64,000 nt of DNA from Clostridia bacterium (GCA_017480115.1 JAFVBH010000064.1:1-64000), one strand, 5' to 3'. Shown: positions 8,666 to 17,995, counted from the first letter of the stretch. Numbers and translations: made by a program. Notes: a model not told the origin generated them from the sequence alone.

Positions 8666-9684
8666 GCGTCCTGCACCTCCAATGCTTTTTCAACCTTCAC
8701 GATATTCATGGATATGGGGCATTTGGCAAGGCATCTGCCGCAGCCGACGCAGCCGAATACGCCGTCGTTATTATCGGGGAAATACACCAGCTTGTGCATA
8801 AACCGCTGCCGGAACCGCTCCAGCTGCGAATTGCGGGAGTTGCCGTGCGCCATAAGGGTGAAATCGGAATACATGCAGCTGTCCCAGCAGCGGAATTTTT
8901 TCACGCAGCTGCCGGTGTCGAATTCGCGAATGTCGTAGCACTGGCAGGTGGGACAGACAAAGGTGCAGGTGCCGCAGCCGAGACAAGCCTCTGACAGCCC
9001 CGCCCACTTCGGGCTTTTGAAATGCGCCATCAGATCGGTCTTTTTCATGCCCTCAAAGTCGGTATTCGCAAGGGGGAGCTTTGCAAGCAGCTGCCTGGTT
9101 TTCTCCTGCTGCGCGGCAACGGCGCTGCCGTCGCTTTCCGTCAACAGATCGGCGACGTAAGAAAGCAGCGTTTCGCCCTTTTCGGTGTTCGCCTTGATGT
9201 ACAAGCTGCCGTCCGCGATCCAGCAGGCGGCGTCGCCCTCGGGGGCGGCGGCGTCAATGCCGAAGCTTTGGCAGAAGCAGGTCTCTTCGGGTCTTGTGCA
9301 GGCGAGGGAAACCACGGTGCCGTGCTCGCGGCGGTTCTTGTAATAGGAATCCACGGGATCGGCAAGGAATACCTTGTCAAGGATCGCGAAGCTTCTGACG
9401 TCGCAGGCGCGTACGCCGAATACGACAAAGTCCTCGCACGCTTCGCGGGTGTCCTCGATTTCCAGATTCTTGCCGTTCATGCGCAGATCGTAAAGATTCT
9501 CCGTCTGCGGGAAGAAAAAGTCCTTGGCGGAGCGGTTGGTATTGAGCTTCTGCGTCAGCTGCATGCCCTCCGCGTATTCCGCGTAAACGGCGACGTTGTC
9601 CTTATCCGTCGGGATATAGAGCTTTTCATGCGCCGCGATCTGCCGGAAAAAGTTTTGCAAATTGTCAAGAGAAAGCTGATACAT
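8662..9684 (-). CDS. flxB: FlxB-like 4Fe-4S dicluster protein
   Basis: A 340-residue protein related to sulfhydrogenase beta/AsrA and FlxB. The N-terminal two thirds form the family domain of unclear role. Cysteine motifs follow: CLGCGTCTFVCPTCQC near residues 235-250 and CVGCGRCLAKCP near 315-327, expected to bind two [4Fe-4S] clusters. The LACTRPEETCFCQSFG segment near residue 130 is also typical. It is inferred to relay electrons between FlxA and FlxC/HdrA. Its start overlaps the FlxC stop (TAATG), and it overlaps FlxA at its end, so all three should be made in fixed proportion. Confidence 0.85.
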   Translation of the reverse strand: MYQLSLDNLQNFFRQIAAHEKLYIPTDKDNVAVYAEYAEGMQLTQKLNTNRSAKDFFFPQTENLYDLRMNGKNLEIEDTREACEDFVVFGVRACDVRSFAILDKVFLADPVDSYYKNRREHGTVVSLACTRPEETCFCQSFGIDAAAPEGDAACWIADGSLYIKANTEKGETLLSYVADLLTESDGSAVAAQQEKTRQLLAKLPLANTDFEGMKKTDLMAHFKSPKWAGLSEACLGCGTCTFVCPTCQCYDIREFDTGSCVKKFRCWDSCMYSDFTLMAHGNSRNSQLERFRQRFMHKLVYFPDNNDGVFGCVGCGRCLAKCPISMNIVKVEKALEVQDA

Positions 9685-10661
9685 TACGCGTTACCTCCTC
9701 TTTGATAAACAATGGAAGGCTCGCAGTCGTCCATTGAGAAGTTCACAAGGGGCGGGCGGGTCTCGGTATCGGCGCCTGCCTGATATTCGCCGTACAGCTC
9801 GTTCATATCCTTGATGAACTTGCGGTTCAGCAGATGCAGCGGAATGTGCTGCGGGCAGACGCGGGAGCATTCGCCGCAGTCGGTACAGCGTCCCGCTACG
9901 TGATAGGCGCGGATAATGTGGAACAGGCTTTCTTCAAAGCTGTTCGCCGCGACCTTATGCTCGACGCCGGAATTGACGTTGTCAAACACGCACTTTTCAC
10001 AAGTACAGGCGGGGCAGACGTTGCGGCAGGCGTTGCAGCGGATACAGCGGGAAAGCTCGTTCTGCCAAAACGCGAAACGCTCGTCGGGCGTCATGGCCTC
10101 CAGCTTCGCGACCGCGTCGAAGCGGTCGGAATCGACGATCTCGCCGTTTTCACCCAGCATTTCGTCGCAGATCACAACCTTTTTGCTCTTGCAGTTGACG
10201 CATCTTTCAAACAAAACGTCCTGCTTGGCAACGGTAATATCCTCGTCGTATACGGTCTTGACGGTAACGGCGTCGGCAGTCTCTTCTATGGCGGTAATAC
10301 CGCTGATGCCGCGCGCCTTCAGCGCCTCAATATCGACCTTGCCTTCGCAGGGAATGCCGACGATATATACGTTCTCGCGATCAACGCGATGCTCCTTTAT
10401 CAGCTGCTGAAAGCTGTAGGAATCGCAGGGCTTGAGGAAGGCGAGTACCTTGCCCTCTTTCTTGCTCTCCTTGACGAGATATTTGGAAAGGTTGGCGGCG
10501 GTGAATGCGTCAAATACGAAATCCCTGTCAAGCTCCTCGGCGCTTGTAAATACCGCAGGAGTAATGTCATAGACAAATTCGCCGGTTTTCCAACCCAGCA
10601 CCCGGTTGACGGCGCCGTCCCGGAGGAGTTCTTTTGCGCGGGCAATCATTTTGTCTTGCAT
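9684..10661 (-). CDS. flxC: FlxC-like 4Fe-4S protein
   Basis: A 325-residue protein with an N-terminal domain seen in formate dehydrogenase beta/FrhB-type partners (LAFLKPCDSYSFQQLIKEH). C-terminal Fe-S motifs are CIRCNACRNVCPACTCEKC near residue 210 and CTDCGECSRVCPQ near 265. An extra cysteine set (FERCVNCKSKKVVIC near 150) could bind another metal centre. In Desulfovibrio FlxC lies between FlxB and FlxD, and the gene order here is the same. GGAGGATCTGAG precedes the ATG inside the end of the MvhD-like gene, giving a 16-base overlap. It is inferred to be part of the NADH-oxidising arm of the complex. Confidence 0.83.
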   Translation of the reverse strand: MQDKMIARAKELLRDGAVNRVLGWKTGEFVYDITPAVFTSAEELDRDFVFDAFTAANLSKYLVKESKKEGKVLAFLKPCDSYSFQQLIKEHRVDRENVYIVGIPCEGKVDIEALKARGISGITAIEETADAVTVKTVYDEDITVAKQDVLFERCVNCKSKKVVICDEMLGENGEIVDSDRFDAVAKLEAMTPDERFAFWQNELSRCIRCNACRNVCPACTCEKCVFDNVNSGVEHKVAANSFEESLFHIIRAYHVAGRCTDCGECSRVCPQHIPLHLLNRKFIKDMNELYGEYQAGADTETRPPLVNFSMDDCEPSIVYQRGGNA

Positions 10662-11089
10662 CTCAGATCCTCCAATCTCTTGTTTTCACCAAGGGAAATG
10701 ATCGTGGAAACGAAGCTGTTCATCGTCTCCGCGAATCTCTGCCCTTCCGCGGCGGAGACCCACTCGACGCGGGTTCTGCCTTTTTCGATGCCGAGATAAT
10801 CGAGCATGGAGAACAGGGCGGTCATTCGTCTGCGGGCATAATAGTTACCCGTGGTGTAATGGCAGTCGCCGGGGTGGCAGCCGCAAATGATCACGCCGTC
10901 CGCGCCGCGCTGGAACGCGCGCAAAATAAACATCGGGTTGACGCGGCAGGAGCAGGGGACACGGATAATTTTAACGTCGGCGGGGTAGTTCAACCGGTTG
11001 GTGCCTGCCAGATCCGCGCCCGCGTAGGAACACCAGTTACAGCAGAAGGCAACGATGAGCGGCTTAAATTCTTTGTTTTCTACTTGCAT
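10646..11089 (-). CDS. flxD: MvhD/FlxD-like [2Fe-2S] adaptor subunit
   Basis: A 147-residue member of the methyl-viologen-reducing hydrogenase delta family, the adaptor that carries electrons into HdrA. The characteristic cysteines are intact: FCCNWCSYAGADLAG near residue 18, VPCSCRVNPMF near 48, and CGCHPGDCHY near 75. The last two groups normally hold a [2Fe-2S] centre. No hydrogenase is encoded in the window, so its partner should be the FlxABC module. It overlaps the HdrA gene by 10 bases and FlxC by 16 bases. Confidence 0.92.
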   Translation of the reverse strand: MQVENKEFKPLIVAFCCNWCSYAGADLAGTNRLNYPADVKIIRVPCSCRVNPMFILRAFQRGADGVIICGCHPGDCHYTTGNYYARRRMTALFSMLDYLGIEKGRTRVEWVSAAEGQRFAETMNSFVSTIISLGENKRLEDLRCKTK

Positions 11090-13071
11090 ATCGCGTCAAC
11101 CTCCGCCATGATCTGATTATTTGAGAAGCCGAAGAGATCCATTGCGCCGGACGGGCACGCCACCGTACATGCGCCGCAGCCCTGGCAGACCGCGGGATTG
11201 ACGGCAGCCACGCGGCGAAGCGCGGTGGTTCTGTCGGGCATTCTGAATTCTTTATCGGAATAGGTGATCGCGCCGTAGGGACAGACCTTTTCGCAGGAGG
11301 AGCAGCCGTTGCACAGCAGCTCGTCGCTGTGGGCGACGCAGGGATTGCCCACCAGCTTATCCTTCACCAGCAGACCGATGACCTTTGCCGCCGCGGCGGA
11401 CGCCTGGGAGACCGTCTCGGGAATATCCTTGGGACCCTGGCACATGCCGGACAGGAACACGCCGGCGGTGGGGCTTTCCACGGGACGCAGCTTCGGGTGC
11501 GCTTCGGTGAAGAAGTCGTTGGTATCCATAGACGCGGTCAGCTTCGTCGCAAGACTTCTCGCCGAAGGATCGGGCTCGACAGCGGTGGCAAGCACGACCA
11601 TGTCCGCGTCGATATGCAGCTGTTCGTTCGACAGCAGATCCGCCGCCTGTACCTTCAGCTTGCCGTTCTCGGGCACGACCTTGCCGACCATACCTTTAAT
11701 ATAATGGACGTTATATTCCTCGACCGCGCGGCGGTAGAACTCGTCGAAGTTCTTGCCGGGGGTACGGACGTCAATGTAGAAAACATATACGTCGGTGTCG
11801 GGATATTTTTCTCTTGTAAGCATCGCGTGCTTCGCGGTGTACATACAGCAGACCTTGGAGCAGTAGGGCTTGCCCTTTTCCGCGCCGTCGCAGCGGGAAC
11901 CGACGCACTGTACGAATACGATCGTGTGGGGGTGTTTGCCGTCGGAGGGACGCAGCAGCGTGCCGTTGGTGGGGCCCGCCGCGTTCATCAGACGCTCATA
12001 CTCCAAAGATGTAACCACGTCGGGGCTTTGAGAATAGGCGAACTCGTCAAACTTTGCCGGGGAAATGGGATTGAAGCCCGTGGCAACGACGATCGCACCG
12101 TATTTTGCCTCCACGATCTCGTCCTGCTGGGTGTAATCGATGGCTTTCACGCCGCAGATCTTGGAACAAACGCCGCACTTGCCGGTTTTCAGCATGGTGC
12201 AGTAGTTGGGGTCGATGGTCGCGACCTTCGGCACCGCCTGCGCAAAGGGAATATAGATCGCGCGGCGGTTATCCATCCCCATGTTGAACTCGTTGGGGAC
12301 CTTCTTCTGCGGGCATTTTTCCGTACACAGACCGCAGCCGGTGCAGATGTCCTCTTTGACGTAACGCGCCTTTCTGCGAATCTTGACGGAGAAGTTGCCG
12401 ACAAAGCCCTTGACCTCGTCGATCTCGCTGTAGGAATAAATTTTGATCTTTTCTTGCTGGGCAGCCTCCACCATTTTCGGAGTCAGGATACAGGCGGAGC
12501 AGTCCAAGGTGGGGAAAGTTTTATCCAGCTGCGCCATTTTTCCGCCGATGGTGGGGGACTTCTCTACGATGTCCACCTCAAAACCGGCTTCGGCAATGTC
12601 CAGCGCGGTCTGAATGCCCGCGATGCCGCCGCCGATGACGAGGGCGCGCTTTGTGACCGGGCTTTCGCCGGCGATCAACGGCGCGTTAAGATGCACCTTT
12701 GCGATGGCGGCTCTGCCGAGAATAATGGCTTTTTCCGTGCCGGTCGCCTTGTCTTTATGTATCCAGGAGCATTGCTCGCGGATATTGGCGATCTCCACCA
12801 TGTAGGGGTTCAGACCGACGGAGGCGGCTGCTTTACGGAACGTGTTTTCATGCATACGCGGCGAGCAGGAGCAGATGACAACGCCGGTCAGCGCATGCTC
12901 TTTGATCGCGTCTTTGATAAGGTTCTGTCCGGATTCCGAACACATATACTGGTAGTCGGCAGAGAAAACAACACCCGGTTCTTTTTTCAGCTCTTCCGCA
13001 ACGCGCTGAACATCGACCGTCGCTGCAATATTACTGCCGCACCAACATACGAATACGCCGATTCTTTGCAC
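11080..13071 (-). CDS. hdrA: HdrA, bifurcating flavoprotein subunit of heterodisulfide reductase
   Basis: A 663-residue protein of normal HdrA length. The N-terminal cysteine region (GVFVCWCGSNIA, then VICSCSPRMHE near 85) is followed by the FAD-binding fold VIGGGIAGIQTALD near 148 and the HdrA signature TFPTLDCSACILTPKM near 185. A mid-protein cluster motif CTGCGLCTEKCPQKK lies near 245. Two C-terminal ferredoxin motifs (CNGCSSCEKVCP and CQGCGACTVACP) follow near 590 and 632. In characterised HdrABC complexes the FAD splits electron pairs between ferredoxin and the HdrB disulfide site. Translation starts at GTG 13071, with AAGGAGGAAA placed correctly. It is the central gene of the Flx-Hdr operon. 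Confidence 0.95.
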   Translation of the reverse strand: MQRIGVFVCWCGSNIAATVDVQRVAEELKKEPGVVFSADYQYMCSESGQNLIKDAIKEHALTGVVICSCSPRMHENTFRKAAASVGLNPYMVEIANIREQCSWIHKDKATGTEKAIILGRAAIAKVHLNAPLIAGESPVTKRALVIGGGIAGIQTALDIAEAGFEVDIVEKSPTIGGKMAQLDKTFPTLDCSACILTPKMVEAAQQEKIKIYSYSEIDEVKGFVGNFSVKIRRKARYVKEDICTGCGLCTEKCPQKKVPNEFNMGMDNRRAIYIPFAQAVPKVATIDPNYCTMLKTGKCGVCSKICGVKAIDYTQQDEIVEAKYGAIVVATGFNPISPAKFDEFAYSQSPDVVTSLEYERLMNAAGPTNGTLLRPSDGKHPHTIVFVQCVGSRCDGAEKGKPYCSKVCCMYTAKHAMLTREKYPDTDVYVFYIDVRTPGKNFDEFYRRAVEEYNVHYIKGMVGKVVPENGKLKVQAADLLSNEQLHIDADMVVLATAVEPDPSARSLATKLTASMDTNDFFTEAHPKLRPVESPTAGVFLSGMCQGPKDIPETVSQASAAAAKVIGLLVKDKLVGNPCVAHSDELLCNGCSSCEKVCPYGAITYSDKEFRMPDRTTALRRVAAVNPAVCQGCGACTVACPSGAMDLFGFSNNQIMAEVDAICK

Positions 13072-13086
13072 TGTGTGTTTCCTCCT

Positions 13087-13476
13087 TTACTTTGCGTATT
13101 TTCTGAATGCGCTGACGATCGCCTGCTGCGGCAGGTCGGGATCCAGCAGCGCGGGAATATCCTGGGGCTTGAGGTGGTTGGCGCCCTGCTCGCGGATCAC
13201 CGCCAGCCGAACCGCTTCCACCAGCTTCGCGGGCTGCACGTTGCGCGGGCAGCGCTCCACGCAGGCGAAGCAGGTCAGGCAGGTGTACAGGGATTCCGAC
13301 TGCAACAGCGGCTCGATGTTGCCCTTTTCCACCATGTAAACAAATTGATGGGGGTGATACTCCATCTCGTCGTAGGACGGGCAGGTGGCGGAGCATTTCC
13401 CGCAGCGCATGCATTTCAGCGGATTTACGCCGGACGCGGTAAGGATCTGCTCTTTGAGATTTGCTTTATTTTCCAT
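13087..13476 (-). CDS. hdrC: HdrC, Fe-S subunit of heterodisulfide reductase
   Basis: A 129-residue protein with two [4Fe-4S] ferredoxin motifs, KCMRCGKCSATCPS near residue 22 and CLTCFACVERCPRN near 65. This is the usual HdrC layout; it wires HdrA to HdrB. The start at 13476 is chosen because AAGGAGGACGCT precedes that ATG and the upstream in-frame extension has no ribosome site and would overlap HdrB. It follows HdrB by 10 bases and precedes HdrA by 15. Confidence 0.92.
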   Translation of the reverse strand: MENKANLKEQILTASGVNPLKCMRCGKCSATCPSYDEMEYHPHQFVYMVEKGNIEPLLQSESLYTCLTCFACVERCPRNVQPAKLVEAVRLAVIREQGANHLKPQDIPALLDPDLPQQAIVSAFRKYAK

Positions 13477-13486
13477 AGCGTCCTCC

Positions 13487-14269
13487 TTATGCAATGCCCA
13501 GCGCCTCGGCAAGCACTTCCGTGAAATACTTGACAGGGACGTCGTGTTCCGTTGCGTTCTTCTTTAAATTGTATAAGCACAGCGGGCAGGCGGTGATGAC
13601 CATTTCCGCGCCGTTCGCTTCCGCGCTTGCCAGAACCGCGTTGCTCTTCTTCTGTGCGATCTCTTTTTTTTCGAGGGTGGTGTACGCGCCGCAGCATTCG
13701 TTTCGCATGGAATACCTGACCGGCTCCGCGCCCAGCGCGGTGATAAGATCCTCCATAATGGTAGGATTCTCCGGATCGTCAAACGCCATGACGCTGCTGG
13801 GTCTTAACAGCAGGCAGCCGTAATAGGCGGCGATCTTCTTGCCCTTGAGCGGATTGACCGCCTTTTCCCTGATCGTGTCAAAGCCGACCTTATCGCGCAG
13901 CATCTCCAGATAGTGGATCACGTTCGTCTCGCCGCGGTATGGCGCGTCGAGCTTCATGTAATTCGCGACCTTGGCGACGATGTTCTCGTCGGTCTGCATG
14001 TCGTGGTTGACCTGCTTGATCACGTTGTGGCAGGCGGAGCAGACCGTGATCAGATCTCTGCCCAGCTCCTTGGACCGGTTCAGCGCTCTGACCGAGGACA
14101 GCTTTGTGGCGATCTCGTCCTTGGCGATGGGGTAGACGCCGCCGCAGCACTGCCAGTCCGGCAGCTCCTCGAGTGTGACGCCCAACGCCTCGGCGGAGGC
14201 TCTGGCATACTTATCCAGGTCTTTCGCTTTTGTTTTCAGGGTACAACCGGGATAATAACTAAAAACCAT
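13487..14269 (-). CDS. hdrB: HdrB, catalytic CCG-domain subunit of heterodisulfide reductase
   Basis: A 260-residue protein with two complete CCG domains. The first has C9, C41-C42 (WQCCGG) and C77/C80; the second has C152, C192-C193 (ECCGAY) and C228/C231 (CPLC). In methanogens these ligands hold the two noncubane clusters that split the CoM-CoB disulfide. Clostridia lack CoM and CoB, so the electron acceptor must be different: another disulfide, a protein thiol, or direct transfer to the FrdB-like subunit encoded downstream. It is the first Hdr gene, 137 bases after fumarase. That gap contains a stem-loop and may hold a second promoter. Confidence 0.93.
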   Translation of the reverse strand: MVFSYYPGCTLKTKAKDLDKYARASAEALGVTLEELPDWQCCGGVYPIAKDEIATKLSSVRALNRSKELGRDLITVCSACHNVIKQVNHDMQTDENIVAKVANYMKLDAPYRGETNVIHYLEMLRDKVGFDTIREKAVNPLKGKKIAAYYGCLLLRPSSVMAFDDPENPTIMEDLITALGAEPVRYSMRNECCGAYTTLEKKEIAQKKSNAVLASAEANGAEMVITACPLCLYNLKKNATEHDVPVKYFTEVLAEALGIA

Positions 14270-14341
14270 TTTGTAATACTCCCTTTCGGATCTTCGCCCT
14301 TAATATAATGTAATATATATAAGGGGAAAAAGATTTGGGGC

Positions 14342-14371
14342 GCCGCGCAAGGTTTCGCGATCTTGCGCGGC
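14342..14371 (-). terminator. Stem-loop between fumC and hdrB (attenuator or leaky terminator)
   Basis: A perfect 10-bp GC-rich stem (GCCGCGCAAG/CTTGCGCGGC) with a 10-base loop. On the minus strand it is followed by CCCCAAATC and then TTTTT, so the T-run is not directly adjacent. It lies just after the fumarase stop codon and could lower transcription from fumC into the hdr genes. Confidence 0.5.
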
Positions 14372-14406
14372 ATATCTTTCATAAGCTTACGGGAATGATG
14401 ATTGCT

Positions 14407-15783
14407 TTACACCATCTGCTCGGGGTGGAACACCTCGTCGAACCGCTCCGCGGACAGGAAACCGAGGGCGACGCACGCCTCTTTCAGCGAAATATTCTCC
14501 TTGAACGCCTTCTTGACGGTCTTTGCCGCGTTCTCATAGCCGATATAGGGGTTGAGTGCGGTGACCAGCATCAGAGAATTGTGCAGATTGTCGTGCATCT
14601 TCTCCTTATTTGCGGTGATGCCGACAACGCAGTTATCGTTAAATGAGATCATTGCCTCGCTCAAAAGGCGGACGGACTGCGTGAAGTTGTAGATGATAAC
14701 GGGCATGAATACGTTCAGCTCAAAGTTGCCCTGGCTGGCGGCGATGCCGATCGCGGCGTCGTTGCCCATGACCTGTACGGCGACCATGGTGACAGCCTCG
14801 CACTGGGTCGGGTTGACCTTGCCGGGCATAATGGAGGAGCCGGGCTCGTTCTCGGGAATTTTGATCTCGCCCAGACCGAGACGCGGACCGCTTGCCAGCC
14901 AGCGAATGTCGTTGGCGATCTTCATCAGATCGGCGGCGAGGGCTTTCAGCGCGCCGTGGGCGAATACGATCTCGTCCTTGGAGGTCAGCGCGTGGAACTT
15001 GTTGGGCGCGGTAATAAAGGTCTTGCCGGTGATCTCGGAGACAGCTGCAGCGACCGCCGTATCAAAGCCCTTGGGGGCGTTCAGACCGGTGCCGACCGCC
15101 GTGCCGCCGAGCGCCAGCTCTTTCAGCTCGGGCAGCGCGATCTCCAGCAGTCTTCTGTCCTTCTGCAGGCTGGAACGCCAGCCGCTGATCTCCTGGGAGA
15201 AGGTAATGGGGGTTGCGTCCTGCAGGTGTGTTCTGCCGCTCTTGACAACGCCCTCGTTTTCCTTTTCCAGTCTTTCAAAGGTCGCGATCAGCTTGTCGAT
15301 GGCGGGGAATACCTTATCTTCAATGCCCAGAACCGCCGCAATGCTGATGGCGGTGGGGAAGGTATCGTTGGAGCTTTGGCTCATGTTGATGTCGTCGTTG
15401 GGATGCAGCAGCTTTTTGCCTGCGATCTCGTTGCCGCGATTGGCAATGACCTCGTTGGCGTTCATGTTGGACTGCGTGCCGGAACCGGTTTGCCAAACAA
15501 CAAGGGGGAAGTGCTCGTTCAAAGCGCCGCTCATGACCTCGTCGCACGCCTGGCTGATAGCGGCAAGCTTTTCGTCGGTCATCTTCTCGGGCTTCAAGCC
15601 GTGGTTCGCGATGGCGGCTGCCTTTTTCAGTACGCCGAACGCGTGTGTGATCTCGCGGGGCATTGTCTCGATGCCGACGCCGATCTTAAAGTTTTCATGG
15701 CTTCTTTCTGTCTGAGCAGCCCAATATTTATCGGCAGGCACTTTGACCTCGCCCATAGAATCATGCTCAATGCGGTATTCCAT
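14407..15783 (-). CDS. fumC: Fumarate hydratase, class II
   Basis: A 458-residue, iron-free fumarase interconverting malate and fumarate. Recognisable features are TGSGTQSNMNANEV, the HPNDDINMSQSSNDTFPTA segment, SGRTHLQDATPIT, and the superfamily signature GSSIMPGKVNPTQCEA. Length matches the class II enzyme. It is the first gene of the operon; the TTTGGAGGTCAATT leader gives a strong ribosome site. Placement ahead of Hdr-Flx and a fumarate-reductase pair indicates a role in the reductive malate-to-succinate branch, supplying fumarate as electron acceptor. Confidence 0.96.
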   Translation of the reverse strand: MEYRIEHDSMGEVKVPADKYWAAQTERSHENFKIGVGIETMPREITHAFGVLKKAAAIANHGLKPEKMTDEKLAAISQACDEVMSGALNEHFPLVVWQTGSGTQSNMNANEVIANRGNEIAGKKLLHPNDDINMSQSSNDTFPTAISIAAVLGIEDKVFPAIDKLIATFERLEKENEGVVKSGRTHLQDATPITFSQEISGWRSSLQKDRRLLEIALPELKELALGGTAVGTGLNAPKGFDTAVAAAVSEITGKTFITAPNKFHALTSKDEIVFAHGALKALAADLMKIANDIRWLASGPRLGLGEIKIPENEPGSSIMPGKVNPTQCEAVTMVAVQVMGNDAAIGIAASQGNFELNVFMPVIIYNFTQSVRLLSEAMISFNDNCVVGITANKEKMHDNLHNSLMLVTALNPYIGYENAAKTVKKAFKENISLKEACVALGFLSAERFDEVFHPEQMV

Positions 15784-15830
15784 AATTGACCTCCAAAAAA
15801 ATATTATTGATAATATTATATCAAATATAT

Positions 15831-15859
15831 ATTATACAGATTAGTTTTGACTAACACAA
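15831..15859 (-). promoter_or_regulatory. Promoter of the fumC-hdr-flx operon with spacer palindrome
   Basis: On the minus strand TTGTGT (15854-15859) and TATAAT (15831-15836) are separated by exactly 17 bases. The spacer holds the palindrome TTAGT-CAAA-ACTAA (15841-15854), placed where a bound repressor would block RNA polymerase. It does not match the Rex box TTGTTAA-N4-TTAACAA well. The first codon of fumC is about 50 bases downstream. Confidence 0.7.
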
Positions 15860-16063
15860 GTCCTTTCGGCAAAAAACAGCAAAGATTTCGATATTTTTTT
15901 CACGAATGCATAAATATTCTGAATTTTGTTGTTATTTGTTGATTCCAGAATTAAAATATCATATAATGAATTGATTTTCAAATATTAAAAATTGCCGTTT
16001 GTGCGTAAATTTCCCATAGCTGCATATACTGTGAGAAAATAAGAGTAAAATTGAGATGATTAG

Positions 16064-17995
16064 ATGAGTAATCGACTGAGAAACGAGACAAGCCCGTATT
16101 TGTTGCAGCATGCCGAAAATCCCGTGGACTGGTTCCCTTGGGGGGAGGAAGCCTTTGCAAAGGCAAAACGGGAGGATAAACCGATATTTTTAAGCATCGG
16201 CTACAGTACCTGTCATTGGTGTCATGTGATGGCGCACGAGAGCTTTGAGGACGCGGGGATCGCCGCGCTGCTGAACCGGTATTTTGTCGCCGTAAAAGTG
16301 GATAAAGAGGAGCGGCCGGATATTGACAGTATCTATATGACCGTCTGTCAAATGTTCACCGGTTCCGGCGGCTGGCCGACGACGGTGTTTATGACTGCGG
16401 ACAAGCAGCCCTTTTATGCGGGGACATATTTCCCGAAGGACAGCGTCGGCAGGGGCGTCGGGCTGCGGGATCTGCTGGTCTATTTTCATGAGGCATGGGT
16501 GCAGGATCGCGCGTCCCTGCTGGAACAGGCGGAGGACGTGGTAACGCAGCTGCGCGGTGGGACGCGGGCGGCGGGCAGATCCGATGCGCATCTTGCCGAG
16601 AAGGCCGCGGAACTGTTTCAAGACAGATTTGACGACATGAACGGCGGCTTTGGCAGAGCGCCGAAATTCCCGATGCCGCATAATTTGCTTTTTTTGCTGC
16701 GCTATTACCGTCGGTACCGGGACAAAACCGTGTTGGCAATGGCGGAACGGACGCTGACGCAGATGTACTGCGGCGGTCTGTTTGATCATATCGGCGGCGG
16801 CTTTTGCCGGTACTCCACCGATACGAAATTTCTTGTCCCGCATTTTGAAAAAATGCTGTATGATAATGCGCTGCTGATTCTTGCGTATTGCAAGGCATAT
16901 GCGGTGACCAAAAAACAGCTGTATCTGTCCGTTGCAGAACGTACTGCGGCATATGTGTTGCGGGAGATGACAGCACCCGCCGGCGGATTTTACAGCGCGC
17001 AGGACGCCGACAGCGAGGGCGAGGAGGGCAAGTACTACCTGTTCACACCCATGGAGATTCAAGCGATTTTGGGCGATGCGGACGGCGCGCGTTTTAACCG
17101 GTATTTTGATATTACGGAGCAGGGAAATTTTGAGTGAAAGAATATTCCCAATCTGCTGCAGGCAGGGGAGGCGCCGGAGAATCTATATGCATCTGTTGCA
17201 GAAATTTATGCATACAGAAAGCAACGCCATACGCTGCATACAGACGATAAAGTCCTGACCGCATGGAACGGTCTGATGATCGCCGCCCTGTGCGAGCTGT
17301 ACCGTGTCAGCGGGAAAAACGCCTATCTTACCGCCGCACAACAGGCGGATAGATTTGCGGCGGCGCAGCTTTGCGACGGCGATACGCTCTATGTCAGCGT
17401 CAGGGCGGGGCAGCGGGGCGTCAAAGGATTTCTTGATGATTATGCCATGTATATTTATGCGCTTTTATGCATGCATCGCGCCACATGGAATATGCAATAT
17501 CTTGACCGTGCCAAGCGGCTGTGTGAGAAAGTACTGTCGGATTTTTATGATGCTGAGGACGGCGGATTTTTCCTGTACGGCAAGGACGGCGAGCAGCTGA
17601 TCCATCGCCCGAAGGAGATGCGGGACGGCGCCATGCCCGGCGGGAATACGATGATGGCGTGGAATCTGGTGCGCCTGTCGCAGCTGCTGAACGATGATGG
17701 GCTTGACCGTGCGGCAAAGCGGCAGTTGGATCTGCTTGCCGCCTATGCGGATTACTACCCGCCCGAGTATGCGACATTTCTTTGTGCGCTGCTGGAATAC
17801 AGTGAACCGCCGCGTAAGATTCATGCGGTGCTGGCGGCGGACGCGGACAGAGCATCGCTGCCGTTGCATATGGACAGTGATGATCTGATCGTTCTGCATG
17901 AGACGCCCACAGCGGAATATCCGCTGAAAAACGGGAAAACCACCTATTACGTCTGCGAGGGGTACAGCTGCCGCCCGCCTGTCAATGCGCTTTAA
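16064..17995 (+). pseudogene. DUF255 thioredoxin-domain protein (YyaL/SPATA20 family), one in-frame stop
   Basis: Reading through a single TGA at 17135-17137 gives one 643-codon frame covering the usual family length. The N-terminal thioredoxin-like domain has the hallmark [13 protein letters not shown] and STCHWCHVM (a CxxC redox pair), and continues with the GGWPTTVFM and AGTYFP motifs. The C-terminal part is the alpha/alpha-barrel ([31 protein letters not shown], then TAWNGLMIAAL and RPKEMRDGAMPGG after the stop). The family normally has glycine at the stop position (NFEGKNIPN), so GGA to TGA would explain it. Everything downstream is intact. It is either a recent nonsense mutation, a sequencing error or read-through; 16064-17137 alone would lack the end of the barrel. 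Confidence 0.85.

Noticed and set aside
15841-15854. Rex redox-repressor site in the fumC promoter
   Set aside because: TTAGT-CAAA-ACTAA lacks the TTGTTAA/TTAACAA arms of the Rex consensus.
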